Assembly: GCA_018399435.1 (NCBI GenBank)
Contig: JAGYOJ010000092.1
Location: 1-6,691, forward strand
Origin: Actinomycetota bacterium
GTDB lineage: Bacteria > Actinomycetota > Humimicrobiia > Humimicrobiales > Humimicrobiaceae
Direction of reading: 5' to 3'
DNA length: 6,691 nucleotides
In this document: positions 1 to 5,986 of the stretch, one piece after another
Position numbering within the stretch: position 1 is the stretch's first letter
Layout of the letters: each line of letters opens with the position of its first letter
Position numbers and translations under genes: made by a program
The notes under the pieces: generated by a model
Told to the model about the DNA's origin: nothing
The model's database searches: none
The model's input: the letters and a program-made list of their open reading frames with translations, nothing else

Positions 1-13
1 AATGGAGATACTA

Positions 14-349
14 ATGAGTTCAATAAAGAAAGAATTATATTACGTTTTCATGGGTCCAGAAGAAAAACTAAGGAAAGCAGTTAAGGGAACGCTAAACGGA
101 ATAGCAAATGGCCAGCTGGTATTAACAGACAAGAAATTATTTTTTTATTTCACTTCTAATATATCATCAGACCAGGAATTTATAGCAACTTATCCTTTCC
201 TCAAGGAAGCAAACTTGCAAGAAGGAATGTTTTTTTCCACTATTAATATTGCTACCAAAAAAGACTCTTTCACTATTTCAAAAATTAATAAAAAAGAAGC
301 AAGGAAAATTCATAAACTATTAGAAGATATTATAAACAAGAATAATTAA
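14..349 (+). CDS. Small PH-like domain protein, function unknown
   Basis: This encodes 111 residues with no signal peptide or membrane segment, so it is probably cytoplasmic. The hydrophobic strand run with LTDKKLFFYF (about residues 37-46), a second strand pair around 71-90 (FFSTINIATKKDSFTIS) and a charged C-terminal helix (about 93-107, KKEARKIHKLLEDI) fit the layout of bacterial PH-like (YokE/GRAM-type) domains. That is inferred from pattern, not from a diagnostic motif. I start at the ATG at 14-16 because GGAG at 4-7 sits 6 nt upstream. An in-frame ATG at 2-4 would add four residues but has no visible ribosome binding site within the window. The gene is convergent with the 3D-domain gene, and the stop codons overlap. 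Reality of the gene is likely; the function is not known. Confidence 0.72.
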   Translation: MSSIKKELYYVFMGPEEKLRKAVKGTLNGIANGQLVLTDKKLFFYFTSNISSDQEFIATYPFLKEANLQEGMFFSTINIATKKDSFTISKINKKEARKIHKLLEDIINKNN

Positions 350-364
350 TTATTCTTGTTTATA
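331..364. terminator. Perfect 34-bp palindrome over two convergent stop codons, probable bidirectional terminator
   Basis: The 17-nt left arm (331-347) is the exact reverse complement of the right arm (348-364). The core is AATAATTAATTATT, extended by TATAAACAAG on the left and CTTGTTTATA on the right. It covers both stop codons (TTAA, 346-349) and the last coding codons of both genes. TTTT follows at 365-368 for plus-strand transcripts. The stem is nearly all A-T with two G-C pairs, and no clear T-run follows on the minus strand, so termination may be weak. Confidence 0.6.
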
Positions 365-876
365 TTTTCAGCAATTTCAATAGAATCATCCACTATTTTT
401 ACCCATACTTCTTTTTTGCCAAATTCCTTCGCTTCCTGTTTGGAATCAAAGAAAATATCGATTCTGTTTCCATTTATTTTACCACCAGTGTCTTCAGCCA
501 CAAATGTGCCTAACTCCTTAACCTCGATTTTTGTCCCTAATGGTATAATATCAGGGTCAACAGCGACTATTCCTTCACGCACTTCCGTGCCAGTGGCAGT
601 AGTAGCATTAGTCCCCTGGTTAGGATCATTAGCGCTATAGCCAGTAGCTACAAAATAATACCAATTAACATCTTTTTTGACATGCACAACCATTGGCATC
701 GGCTCTTCTTCTACTTCAGTTTTTACTATTACTTGTTTTTCCTTTTTAAGTAATAATGAATTTTCTATTATATTCGGGGACACTATTGACAACACTGCTA
801 TAAAAGATATAAATGCTGTCAATGTCCAAAACAATATATTTATAGCTAAATTATATTTCTTCATAACTTTTTTCAC
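346..876 (-). CDS. Membrane-anchored 3D-domain protein, probable peptidoglycan lytic enzyme
   Basis: The product has 176 residues. Residues about 10-33 form one N-terminal membrane helix or uncleaved signal anchor. A charged linker follows (about 43-70), then a 3D (Asp-Asp-Asp) domain (about 74-163), so the domain should lie outside the membrane. The three signature aspartates are visible: D107 in AVDPDIIPLG, D129 in VAEDTGG and D140 in GNRIDIFF; the domain opens with ATGYSA. The 3D fold is shared with the MltA lytic transglycosylase core and with Bacillus YuiC/Sps-type muralytic proteins, so cleavage of the glycan strand is the likely activity. There is no G5, DUF348 or LysM domain, so it is a minimal form. 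The start is GTG (874-876), preceded by AGAGGTGAT, a long match to the 16S anti-SD but close to the start. An ATG four codons in (862-864) would be too far from that site. It has its own promoter, divergent from lexA. Confidence 0.9.
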   Translation of the reverse strand: MKKVMKKYNLAINILFWTLTAFISFIAVLSIVSPNIIENSLLLKKEKQVIVKTEVEEEPMPMVVHVKKDVNWYYFVATGYSANDPNQGTNATTATGTEVREGIVAVDPDIIPLGTKIEVKELGTFVAEDTGGKINGNRIDIFFDSKQEAKEFGKKEVWVKIVDDSIEIAENINKNN

Positions 877-897
877 ATCACCTCTATTTAATAAAAT

Positions 898-920
898 AGT
901 CCAAAAAACTAGTTTGGACT
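898..920 (-). repeat. Inverted repeat in the leader of the 3D-domain gene
   Basis: AGTCCAAA (898-905) and TTTGGACT (913-920) are perfect 8-nt complementary arms around a 7-nt loop. Nested inside is the 10-bp palindrome AAACTAGTTT (906-915), which allows an alternative pairing. The element lies between the predicted transcription start (near 928) and the ribosome binding site (about 879-884), so it would form a hairpin at the 5' end of the mRNA. It could stabilise the transcript or be a protein-binding site. No T-run follows, so it is not a terminator. Confidence 0.6.
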
Positions 921-934
921 TTACAAAATCAAAA

Positions 935-962
935 ATTATAAAGGTTAAAATAAATAAGTCAA
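935..962 (-). promoter_or_regulatory. Promoter of the 3D-domain gene
   Basis: Read on the minus strand, TTGACT (957-962, five of six matches to the -35 consensus) is followed after 16 nt by a perfect TATAAT (935-940). The start of transcription would fall near 928, giving a leader of about 50 nt that includes the inverted repeat. This is a strong match for a housekeeping sigma factor. The -35 box ends about 20 bp from the LexA-type palindrome, so LexA control of this gene is possible but not required by the layout. Confidence 0.75.
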
Positions 963-981
963 GGCAAAATTTATTAAAATA

Positions 982-997
982 CTATACATATGTATAG
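982..997. promoter_or_regulatory. Probable LexA operator (16-bp palindrome, SOS box)
   Basis: CTATACATATGTATAG is a perfect 16-bp palindrome centred between 989 and 990. Its central ACATATGT equals the core of the Bacillus-type SOS box (CGAACATATGTTCG); the outer bases differ (TAT/ATA in place of GA/TC). It overlaps the predicted -35 box of lexA, where bound repressor would block RNA polymerase, and lies 42 bp upstream of the lexA start codon. Binding by LexA is inferred from position, symmetry and core match. I saw no second copy in the window. Confidence 0.78.
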
Positions 998-1011
998 CTA
1001 TATTATATAAT
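983..1011 (+). promoter_or_regulatory. Promoter of the lexA-dnaE2-dinB operon
   Basis: A perfect TATAAT -10 box (1006-1011) lies 17 nt downstream of TATACA (983-988), which matches the -35 consensus at four of six positions and is embedded in the palindromic operator. Transcription would begin near 1018, leaving a leader of about 22 nt before lexA. No further promoter or terminator is evident between the three genes, so this should drive the whole operon. Confidence 0.7.
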
Positions 1012-1039
1012 TAAAACAGCAAATTTAAGGGAGAAAGCA

Positions 1040-1666
1040 ATGAAAAAAATTACCAAAAGACAAAAAATAGTGCTTAAAAATATATACTATTACATATATT
1101 CAAAGGGGTATCCGCCTACAATAAGAGAAATTGCAAAAGAGATGAATTTTTCTTCCCCTAAAGCAGTAACTGACCACTTAAATAGCCTAGAAAAAAAAGG
1201 CTATCTAAAAAGAAGGACGGGGGCAAGATCCATAAAGCTTACAGACAAGGCTTTAGGATTGCCAGATTTTAAGGATGAAGGAGACATATTAAAAGTTCCC
1301 CTTGTTGGCAGAATAGCAGCGGGCTTTCCCATAATGGCTGATGAAAATATTGAAACTTATTTAAATATTTCAAAAGATATAATTGGGAACAAGCGTATAG
1401 ATTTTGCGCTAAAAGTTAAGGGCAATAGTATGATTGGCGACCATATTATAGATGGGGACATAATACTGGTTAGATCACAAAATGCAGCAGAAAATGGAGA
1501 AATAGTCATAGCCTTAATCGAAAACGAGGCAACCGTAAAAAGAATTTATAAAACAAGTGATGCAATAGAGCTTAGGTCATCCAATCCCTCCTTCCCCCCT
1601 ATAAAGTTAAAAGAAGATATAAAAATTCAAGGAAAAGTCATAGCAGTTAATAGAATTTTAGTATAA
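1040..1666 (+). CDS. lexA: LexA repressor, SOS-response regulator
   Basis: LexA dimers bind SOS boxes and repress DNA-damage genes; contact with RecA filaments triggers self-cleavage. The 208 residues match the family's usual length. Residues about 1-68 form the winged helix-turn-helix domain, with PPTIREIAKEM and the recognition-helix region FSSPKAVTDHLNSLEKKGYL. The C-terminal S24 peptidase domain begins near VPLVGRIAAG (86-95). The scissile bond is A94-G95, the nucleophile is S130 (GNSM) and the general base is K167 (ATVKR). The Ser-Lys spacing of 37 equals that of E. coli LexA (S119/K156), so the protein should be cleavable. The ATG start has AAGGGAG (1027-1033) 6 nt upstream. The palindrome over its promoter suggests autoregulation. 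It is the first gene of an operon with two translesion-type polymerases. Confidence 0.97.
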   Translation: MKKITKRQKIVLKNIYYYIYSKGYPPTIREIAKEMNFSSPKAVTDHLNSLEKKGYLKRRTGARSIKLTDKALGLPDFKDEGDILKVPLVGRIAAGFPIMADENIETYLNISKDIIGNKRIDFALKVKGNSMIGDHIIDGDIILVRSQNAAENGEIVIALIENEATVKRIYKTSDAIELRSSNPSFPPIKLKEDIKIQGKVIAVNRILV

Positions 1667-1670
1667 GGAG
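1665..1670 (+). promoter_or_regulatory. Ribosome binding site for the TTG start of dnaE2
   Basis: AAGGAG overlaps the last two bases of the lexA TAA stop (1664-1666) and sits 7 nt before TTG at 1678. No ATG or GTG in frame gives both a good spacing and the conserved N-terminal PHP motif, so this site fixes the unusual start. Ribosomes finishing lexA would end on it, which suggests coupled translation. Confidence 0.8.
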
Positions 1671-1677
1671 CAGTAAA

Positions 1678-4600
1678 TTGTTTTCCCATTTACATGTGCA
1701 TAGTGAATATAGTCTGCTTGAATCTTCTATAAAAATAGACAATTTAATAAAAGCAGCAAAAGAGAACAATATGGATTCTGTTGCAATCACAGATAAATAT
1801 TCGATGCACGGCGCAGTAGAATTTTATAAAAAAGCTATGCAGGAAAAAATAAAGCCCGTAATAGGTTCTTTAATCTGCATAAGCTACAATAAAAACCTAT
1901 ACCATCTTATCCTTCTTGCCAAAAACATAGAAGGCTATAGTAACTTATGTAATATTATAAGCAAGTCACACCTTGAAAAAAAAACTGAAATTCCTTCAGT
2001 AAGCTATGATTTTTTAAAAAAAACAAAATCACTCATAGCATTAAGCCCTGACAAAAATAGCCAGATATCTGAATATTTAAGGGAAAATAAAGTAAGGGAA
2101 GCCAAAAAAGCTATAGAAACCTATAAAGAAATATTTGGGGAAGATTTTTATATAGAAATACAGAGATACCCCATTGGCACAAATAGTGATTCAATCTCTG
2201 AACCCCTTATAAGCCTATCTTATAAAACCAGCACGCCAATGGTAGCTACCAATAATATACGTTACATTAAAAAAGAAGACTATGACATATATAAAAATTT
2301 AATTAAATTAAAATTAATGGGCACAAAAAAAGACCCTACATTAAGCCTTTTGAAAAGCAATCAAAATTATTTTAAATCTAAAAAAGAAATGCAGGACATG
2401 TTTAAAGATATCCCTGAAGCTTTAGAAAACACGCAGGCAATTACAGAAAAATGCAGCCTAAAGCTAAATTTGGGCATAATAAGTATACCCGAATTTAAGG
2501 CCCCTGAAGGCTATACACAATGCAGTTATTTAAAAAAACTATGCTATGCAAATATCAAAAAAAGATACGGCACCTTAAATGCCCAAATTACAAAAAAACT
2601 GAACAATGAACTTAATACAATTAAAAAAACAGGATACTGCGGATATTTTCTAATAGTTGCAGACATAGTAAAGTTTGCCCGCAAAAACCATATCCCAATA
2701 TGCGGCAAAGGTTCGGCTGCAGGAAGCCTGGTCTCTTATTTGCTTGAAATCTCAAACGTAGAGCCCATATCAAACAACCTTTGCTTTGAGAGATTTTTAA
2801 ATGAAGAAAGAAAAGAGCCTCCAGATATTGATATAGATATAGCAAATAAAAAAAGGGGCGCCATACTCTCTTATTTATGCTCAAGATATGGAAATAAAAA
2901 TATAGGAAGGGTATGCATTTTTAATACTATAAAGCCAAGGTCTTCTATAAGGGAAACCGGAAGAATACTAAACTACAGTAAACAGGAAATAGACCAGGTA
3001 ATAAATTATATAGGGTATGAAAAAAATAAAAGCGAATCTGGATACAAGCAGTTATTTTCCGTATCTTCAAAGCTAAAAGGATACATAAGGCATATTTCCA
3101 TGCATCCAACTGCAGTAATTGTATCCAATAAAAACCTTGAAAAAAATATTCCCTTAATGCTTTCTGAGACCAAGGAAATAATGAGCCAGTATGACATGAA
3201 AAGCATAGCGGATTTAGGGATATTAAAAATTGACCTAATAAACTCGCTTAGCCTTACCTTAATAGATGAAGTAAAGAACAGGCTAAAGGCAAGGAATATA
3301 GGCCTGGATATAGCCAATATAAGCCATGGGGACAGCAGGGTATTTGATATTATAAAAAAGGGCAAAACACTGGGGGTATTCCAACTTGAAAGTACCGGAA
3401 TCAGGGCTCTTATGAAAAAAATAAGGCCAGATAATATAGGGGATATAACTCTTTTGGTATCACTCTACAGGCCTGGCCCCCAACAATCCGGGATGGTTGG
3501 AAATTTTATTGAAAGAAAATTTGGACGGGAAAATGCAACCTATATACATAAAGATTTAGAGCCTTTACTTAAAGATACATTTGGCATAATGCTCTACCAG
3601 GAACAAGCACTCATGGTTGCCAGAAAAATTGCAGGATATTCATTTGGTGAAGCAGATAATTTAAGGAAGGCAATAACCAAAAGGTCAAAAGATAAAATGG
3701 CAACAGAAAAAAAGAGATTCATAAGTGGCGGCATAAAAAAAGGCTATGCAAGAAAAACGCTGGAAGATATTTTTGGTTTAATATCTAAATTTGCCAGTTA
3801 TGGCTTTGTTAAAGCACATGCTGCCGCATATGCAGATTTAAGCTATAAGGCATGCTATATTAAAACCCATTTTCCTGCAGAATTTTTTGCAGTTATACTT
3901 AGCAATAATTCAGGCTACTATCCACCCGGGCAATATATAGAAGAAGCAAGAAGGATGGGTATTGAAATTAAAAAACCAAATATAAATAGAAACTGCTTTA
4001 ATTTTGGAGTGGAAGATGAAGGTAGCTCCATAAGGGTTCCATTGATAAGAGTAAAGGGCCTGGGTGAGGTTTTTGCTAAACTAATAAAAAGTGAAAGGGA
4101 TAAAAGGGGCAAGTTTAGGAATTTTTATGATTTTTACAACAGGGTTTATAAAAAATACAGGATAACTAAAAATGCTGTAGAAAACCTCATAAAAATAGGG
4201 GCGTTTGATTTTACAAATCAGGGCAGGAAAAAAATTATTCTACATTTTTATAATATGCAAAACAAGGGTAAAAATATTAAAATAGATACAAAATTAGCAG
4301 ATTTTTCTTTTAGGGAAAGGTTAAAGGCAGAAAAAGATATATTGGGATTCTGTATTAGCGCAAATCCCCTTTCCTATTACCGCGGTGAAGTAAAAAATTT
4401 AAACATTACAAGGAGCAATGGGTTTACTTTGCTCTTAAATAAAAAATACAAATATTCCTATACTTATCCAAAATCTATAATTTCTGCTGGTATGATAATA
4501 AATATAAATAAGAAAAAAACTAAAGACGGGAGGCCCATGGCCTTTTGCACTTTAGAGGACTGGGATGGAATGTATGAATCAATATTTTTTCCCGAGGCCT

Positions 4601-4794
4601 ATAAGGATAATAAAAATGTAATTATGAATGAGTCTAAAATTCTGGTGAAAGGCAAACTTCATTACAAGGACGGCAATATATCAGTAATTGCTGATAAGGC
4701 TGTAGGTCTTGACACCCTGAAAAAAATAAGGGAAAAGAAAAAAACTGATCTCATAAGAGACCAATTGCTTACAGAAGTGATGCCATTATGGTAA
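1678..4794 (+). CDS. dnaE2: Error-prone DNA polymerase III alpha subunit, DnaE2/ImuC-like
   Basis: This C-family DNA polymerase has 1038 residues, about 120 fewer than E. coli DnaE. In order it has a PHP domain (about 1-210), palm with GKGSAAGSLVSYLL (343-356), fingers, and an OB fold (about 933-1007), ending soon after; the tau-binding C-terminal region of replicative DnaE is missing. The catalytic aspartates are D383 and D385 (PDIDID) and D519 (LKIDL), matching E. coli D401, D403 and D555, so polymerisation should be intact. The PHP metal site is degraded: H6 and H8 remain, but TDH is TDK (D39-K40), the QRH histidine is Y164, and the NDxH pair is N193/R195. PHP-type proofreading is therefore unlikely. 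RHISMHP (471-477) and the GYYPPGQYIEEARR segment (746-759) resemble DnaE2 more than DnaE1. No clear beta-clamp motif is visible. It starts at TTG. The position after lexA and before dinB supports an SOS mutagenesis role; a main replicase is a less likely alternative. Confidence 0.88.
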   Translation: MFSHLHVHSEYSLLESSIKIDNLIKAAKENNMDSVAITDKYSMHGAVEFYKKAMQEKIKPVIGSLICISYNKNLYHLILLAKNIEGYSNLCNIISKSHLEKKTEIPSVSYDFLKKTKSLIALSPDKNSQISEYLRENKVREAKKAIETYKEIFGEDFYIEIQRYPIGTNSDSISEPLISLSYKTSTPMVATNNIRYIKKEDYDIYKNLIKLKLMGTKKDPTLSLLKSNQNYFKSKKEMQDMFKDIPEALENTQAITEKCSLKLNLGIISIPEFKAPEGYTQCSYLKKLCYANIKKRYGTLNAQITKKLNNELNTIKKTGYCGYFLIVADIVKFARKNHIPICGKGSAAGSLVSYLLEISNVEPISNNLCFERFLNEERKEPPDIDIDIANKKRGAILSYLCSRYGNKNIGRVCIFNTIKPRSSIRETGRILNYSKQEIDQVINYIGYEKNKSESGYKQLFSVSSKLKGYIRHISMHPTAVIVSNKNLEKNIPLMLSETKEIMSQYDMKSIADLGILKIDLINSLSLTLIDEVKNRLKARNIGLDIANISHGDSRVFDIIKKGKTLGVFQLESTGIRALMKKIRPDNIGDITLLVSLYRPGPQQSGMVGNFIERKFGRENATYIHKDLEPLLKDTFGIMLYQEQALMVARKIAGYSFGEADNLRKAITKRSKDKMATEKKRFISGGIKKGYARKTLEDIFGLISKFASYGFVKAHAAAYADLSYKACYIKTHFPAEFFAVILSNNSGYYPPGQYIEEARRMGIEIKKPNINRNCFNFGVEDEGSSIRVPLIRVKGLGEVFAKLIKSERDKRGKFRNFYDFYNRVYKKYRITKNAVENLIKIGAFDFTNQGRKKIILHFYNMQNKGKNIKIDTKLADFSFRERLKAEKDILGFCISANPLSYYRGEVKNLNITRSNGFTLLLNKKYKYSYTYPKSIISAGMIININKKKTKDGRPMAFCTLEDWDGMYESIFFPEAYKDNKNVIMNESKILVKGKLHYKDGNISVIADKAVGLDTLKKIREKKKTDLIRDQLLTEVMPLW

Positions 4795-5969
4795 AGGAAA
4801 GAAAAATAATCCATATTGACATGGATGCTTTTTTTGCCCAAATAGAACAAAGGGATAATCCAAAATACAAAAATAAGCCTTTGATAGTGGGGGGACCTTT
4901 AAACAGGGGCGTTATATCCTCTGCTTCATATGAAGCGAGAAAATATGGCCTGCATGCAGGCATGCCCCTTTCAAAAGCCAAAAGGCTTTGCAGGAATGGC
5001 ATTTATGTTCCTGTAAATATGGAAAAATACTTAAGCGAATCCCGTAAAATAATTAATATTTTTTACCATTTCACTCCCCTTGTAGAAATAATAGGATCAG
5101 ATGAAGGTTTTCTTGATGTTACTGGATGCCAAAAACTTTTTGGAAACCCTGTAGAAATAACCAAAAAAATAAAAGGCAAGATCTATGAACAAACTAACTT
5201 AACTTCATCTGCAGGCATAGCCCCCAATAAATTTCTAGCCAAGCTTGCTTCAGGATTGGGAAAACCTAATGGCCTTACCGTGCTTGAAAAAAATGAGAAA
5301 ATAATGAAAAAAATAAGGCTTCTTCCTATCTCTTATATCTGGGGCGTGGGAATGGTGACAGAAAAAGTATTAAAAAATATGGGCATAAATACTATTGGAG
5401 AGCTTGCAGATACTCCTCCTGATTTGCTTATATCAAAATTTGGAAAAGCTGGGAAAACCATGCATGAACTTGCAAACGGAATTGACAATAGGAAAGTTGT
5501 GCCCAACCGCGAACCAAAATCTGTAGGAAGGGAAACTACGTATAATGAAGATGTAAGTGATATAGGAATCTTAAAATCAACATTGCTTCTATTATCACAA
5601 AAAGTGTCCAGGAATTTAAATATTAAGAAATATAGAGGCAAAACATTAACTTTAAAAATCAGGTTCGCTGATTTTAAGACCATTACAAGGAGCAATACTC
5701 TGCAAAAATATACCCATAGCATGACTGAGATATATAAGGCCTCTGCCATGCTCTTAAAAAATTCTGACCTTTTAAAGAAAAAAGTAAGGTTAATTGGCAT
5801 ATCTGTAAGCAACCTAAAGCCTGATTACCTTTTAAGTAATAACCTTTTTAACCAGGAATACAAACAAGACAGCTTAACAGATGCAATAGAAAAAATAACA
5901 GAAAAATTTGGTGAAGACAAAATAACTATAGCAAAAATTATTCGCAAGGAAAAAGATACCGAAACTTAA
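4788..5969 (+). CDS. dinB: DNA polymerase IV, Y-family translesion polymerase (DinB type)
   Basis: The product has 393 residues, within the usual DinB range, and copies past damaged template bases with low fidelity. The palm opens with IIHIDMDAFFAQIEQ: D11 is a metal ligand and F16 the likely steric gate (E. coli D8 and F13). The second motif is GSDEGFLDVTG, with D105 and E106 matching E. coli D103/E104; all three catalytic acids are present, unlike in ImuB. YEARKYGLHAGMP (48-60) is the fingers motif, a helix-hairpin-helix thumb lies near 178-215, and KSVGRETTYNEDV (244-256) starts the little finger. At the usual clamp-binding position near the C terminus there is SNNLF (350-354) instead of QLxLF, so clamp contact may be weak or indirect. 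The ATG lies within the last codons of dnaE2 (7-nt overlap, 4788-4794) with only a poor ribosome binding site (GAAGTGAT, about 4774-4781), so translation is probably coupled. Confidence 0.95.
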   Translation: MVKERKIIHIDMDAFFAQIEQRDNPKYKNKPLIVGGPLNRGVISSASYEARKYGLHAGMPLSKAKRLCRNGIYVPVNMEKYLSESRKIINIFYHFTPLVEIIGSDEGFLDVTGCQKLFGNPVEITKKIKGKIYEQTNLTSSAGIAPNKFLAKLASGLGKPNGLTVLEKNEKIMKKIRLLPISYIWGVGMVTEKVLKNMGINTIGELADTPPDLLISKFGKAGKTMHELANGIDNRKVVPNREPKSVGRETTYNEDVSDIGILKSTLLLLSQKVSRNLNIKKYRGKTLTLKIRFADFKTITRSNTLQKYTHSMTEIYKASAMLLKNSDLLKKKVRLIGISVSNLKPDYLLSNNLFNQEYKQDSLTDAIEKITEKFGEDKITIAKIIRKEKDTET

Positions 5970-5986
5970 ATATCTAAGAAAGTTTC
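5961..5986. terminator. Weak inverted repeat at the dinB/FTR convergent junction
   Basis: GAAACTT (5961-5967) and AAGTTTC (5980-5986) pair perfectly over 7 bp with a 12-nt loop, and the repeat spans the overlapping stop codons (TTAA, 5966-5969). No T-run follows on the plus strand; on the minus strand a TTTTT comes several bases later. It may end one or both converging transcripts, but the stem is short and AT-rich. Confidence 0.35.

Noticed and set aside
356..997. Open frames on the plus strand opposite the 3D-domain gene (356-640 and 677-997).
   Set aside because: They are antisense to a gene with clear 3D-domain motifs, have low-complexity serine/threonine-rich translations, and the second runs through the control region and the LexA-type operator.
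1678..4794. The C-family polymerase as the cell's main replicase (DnaE1).
   Set aside because: It is short, lacks the tau-binding end, has a degraded PHP site and sits behind lexA next to dinB. The possibility is kept only as an alternative because the rest of the genome cannot be seen.
4404..5696. The 16-mer CATTACAAGGAGCAAT occurs in both dnaE2 (4404-4419) and dinB (5681-5696), in each case coding for ITRSN.
   Set aside because: In dinB it lies in a conserved little-finger motif (TRSNTL) and the codons are the ones favoured across the window. No flanking similarity extends the match, so it looks like coincidence rather than a mobile or regulatory repeat.
2621..5812. Minus-strand open frames inside the two polymerase genes (for example 3006-3365 and 5333-5812).
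   Set aside because: They are shadows of the conserved polymerase reading frames and show no recognisable motif or ribosome binding site.
4788..5969. The Y-family gene as imuB.
   Set aside because: ImuB proteins lack the catalytic acids; here D11, D105 and E106 are all present with a normal DinB steric gate and little finger.
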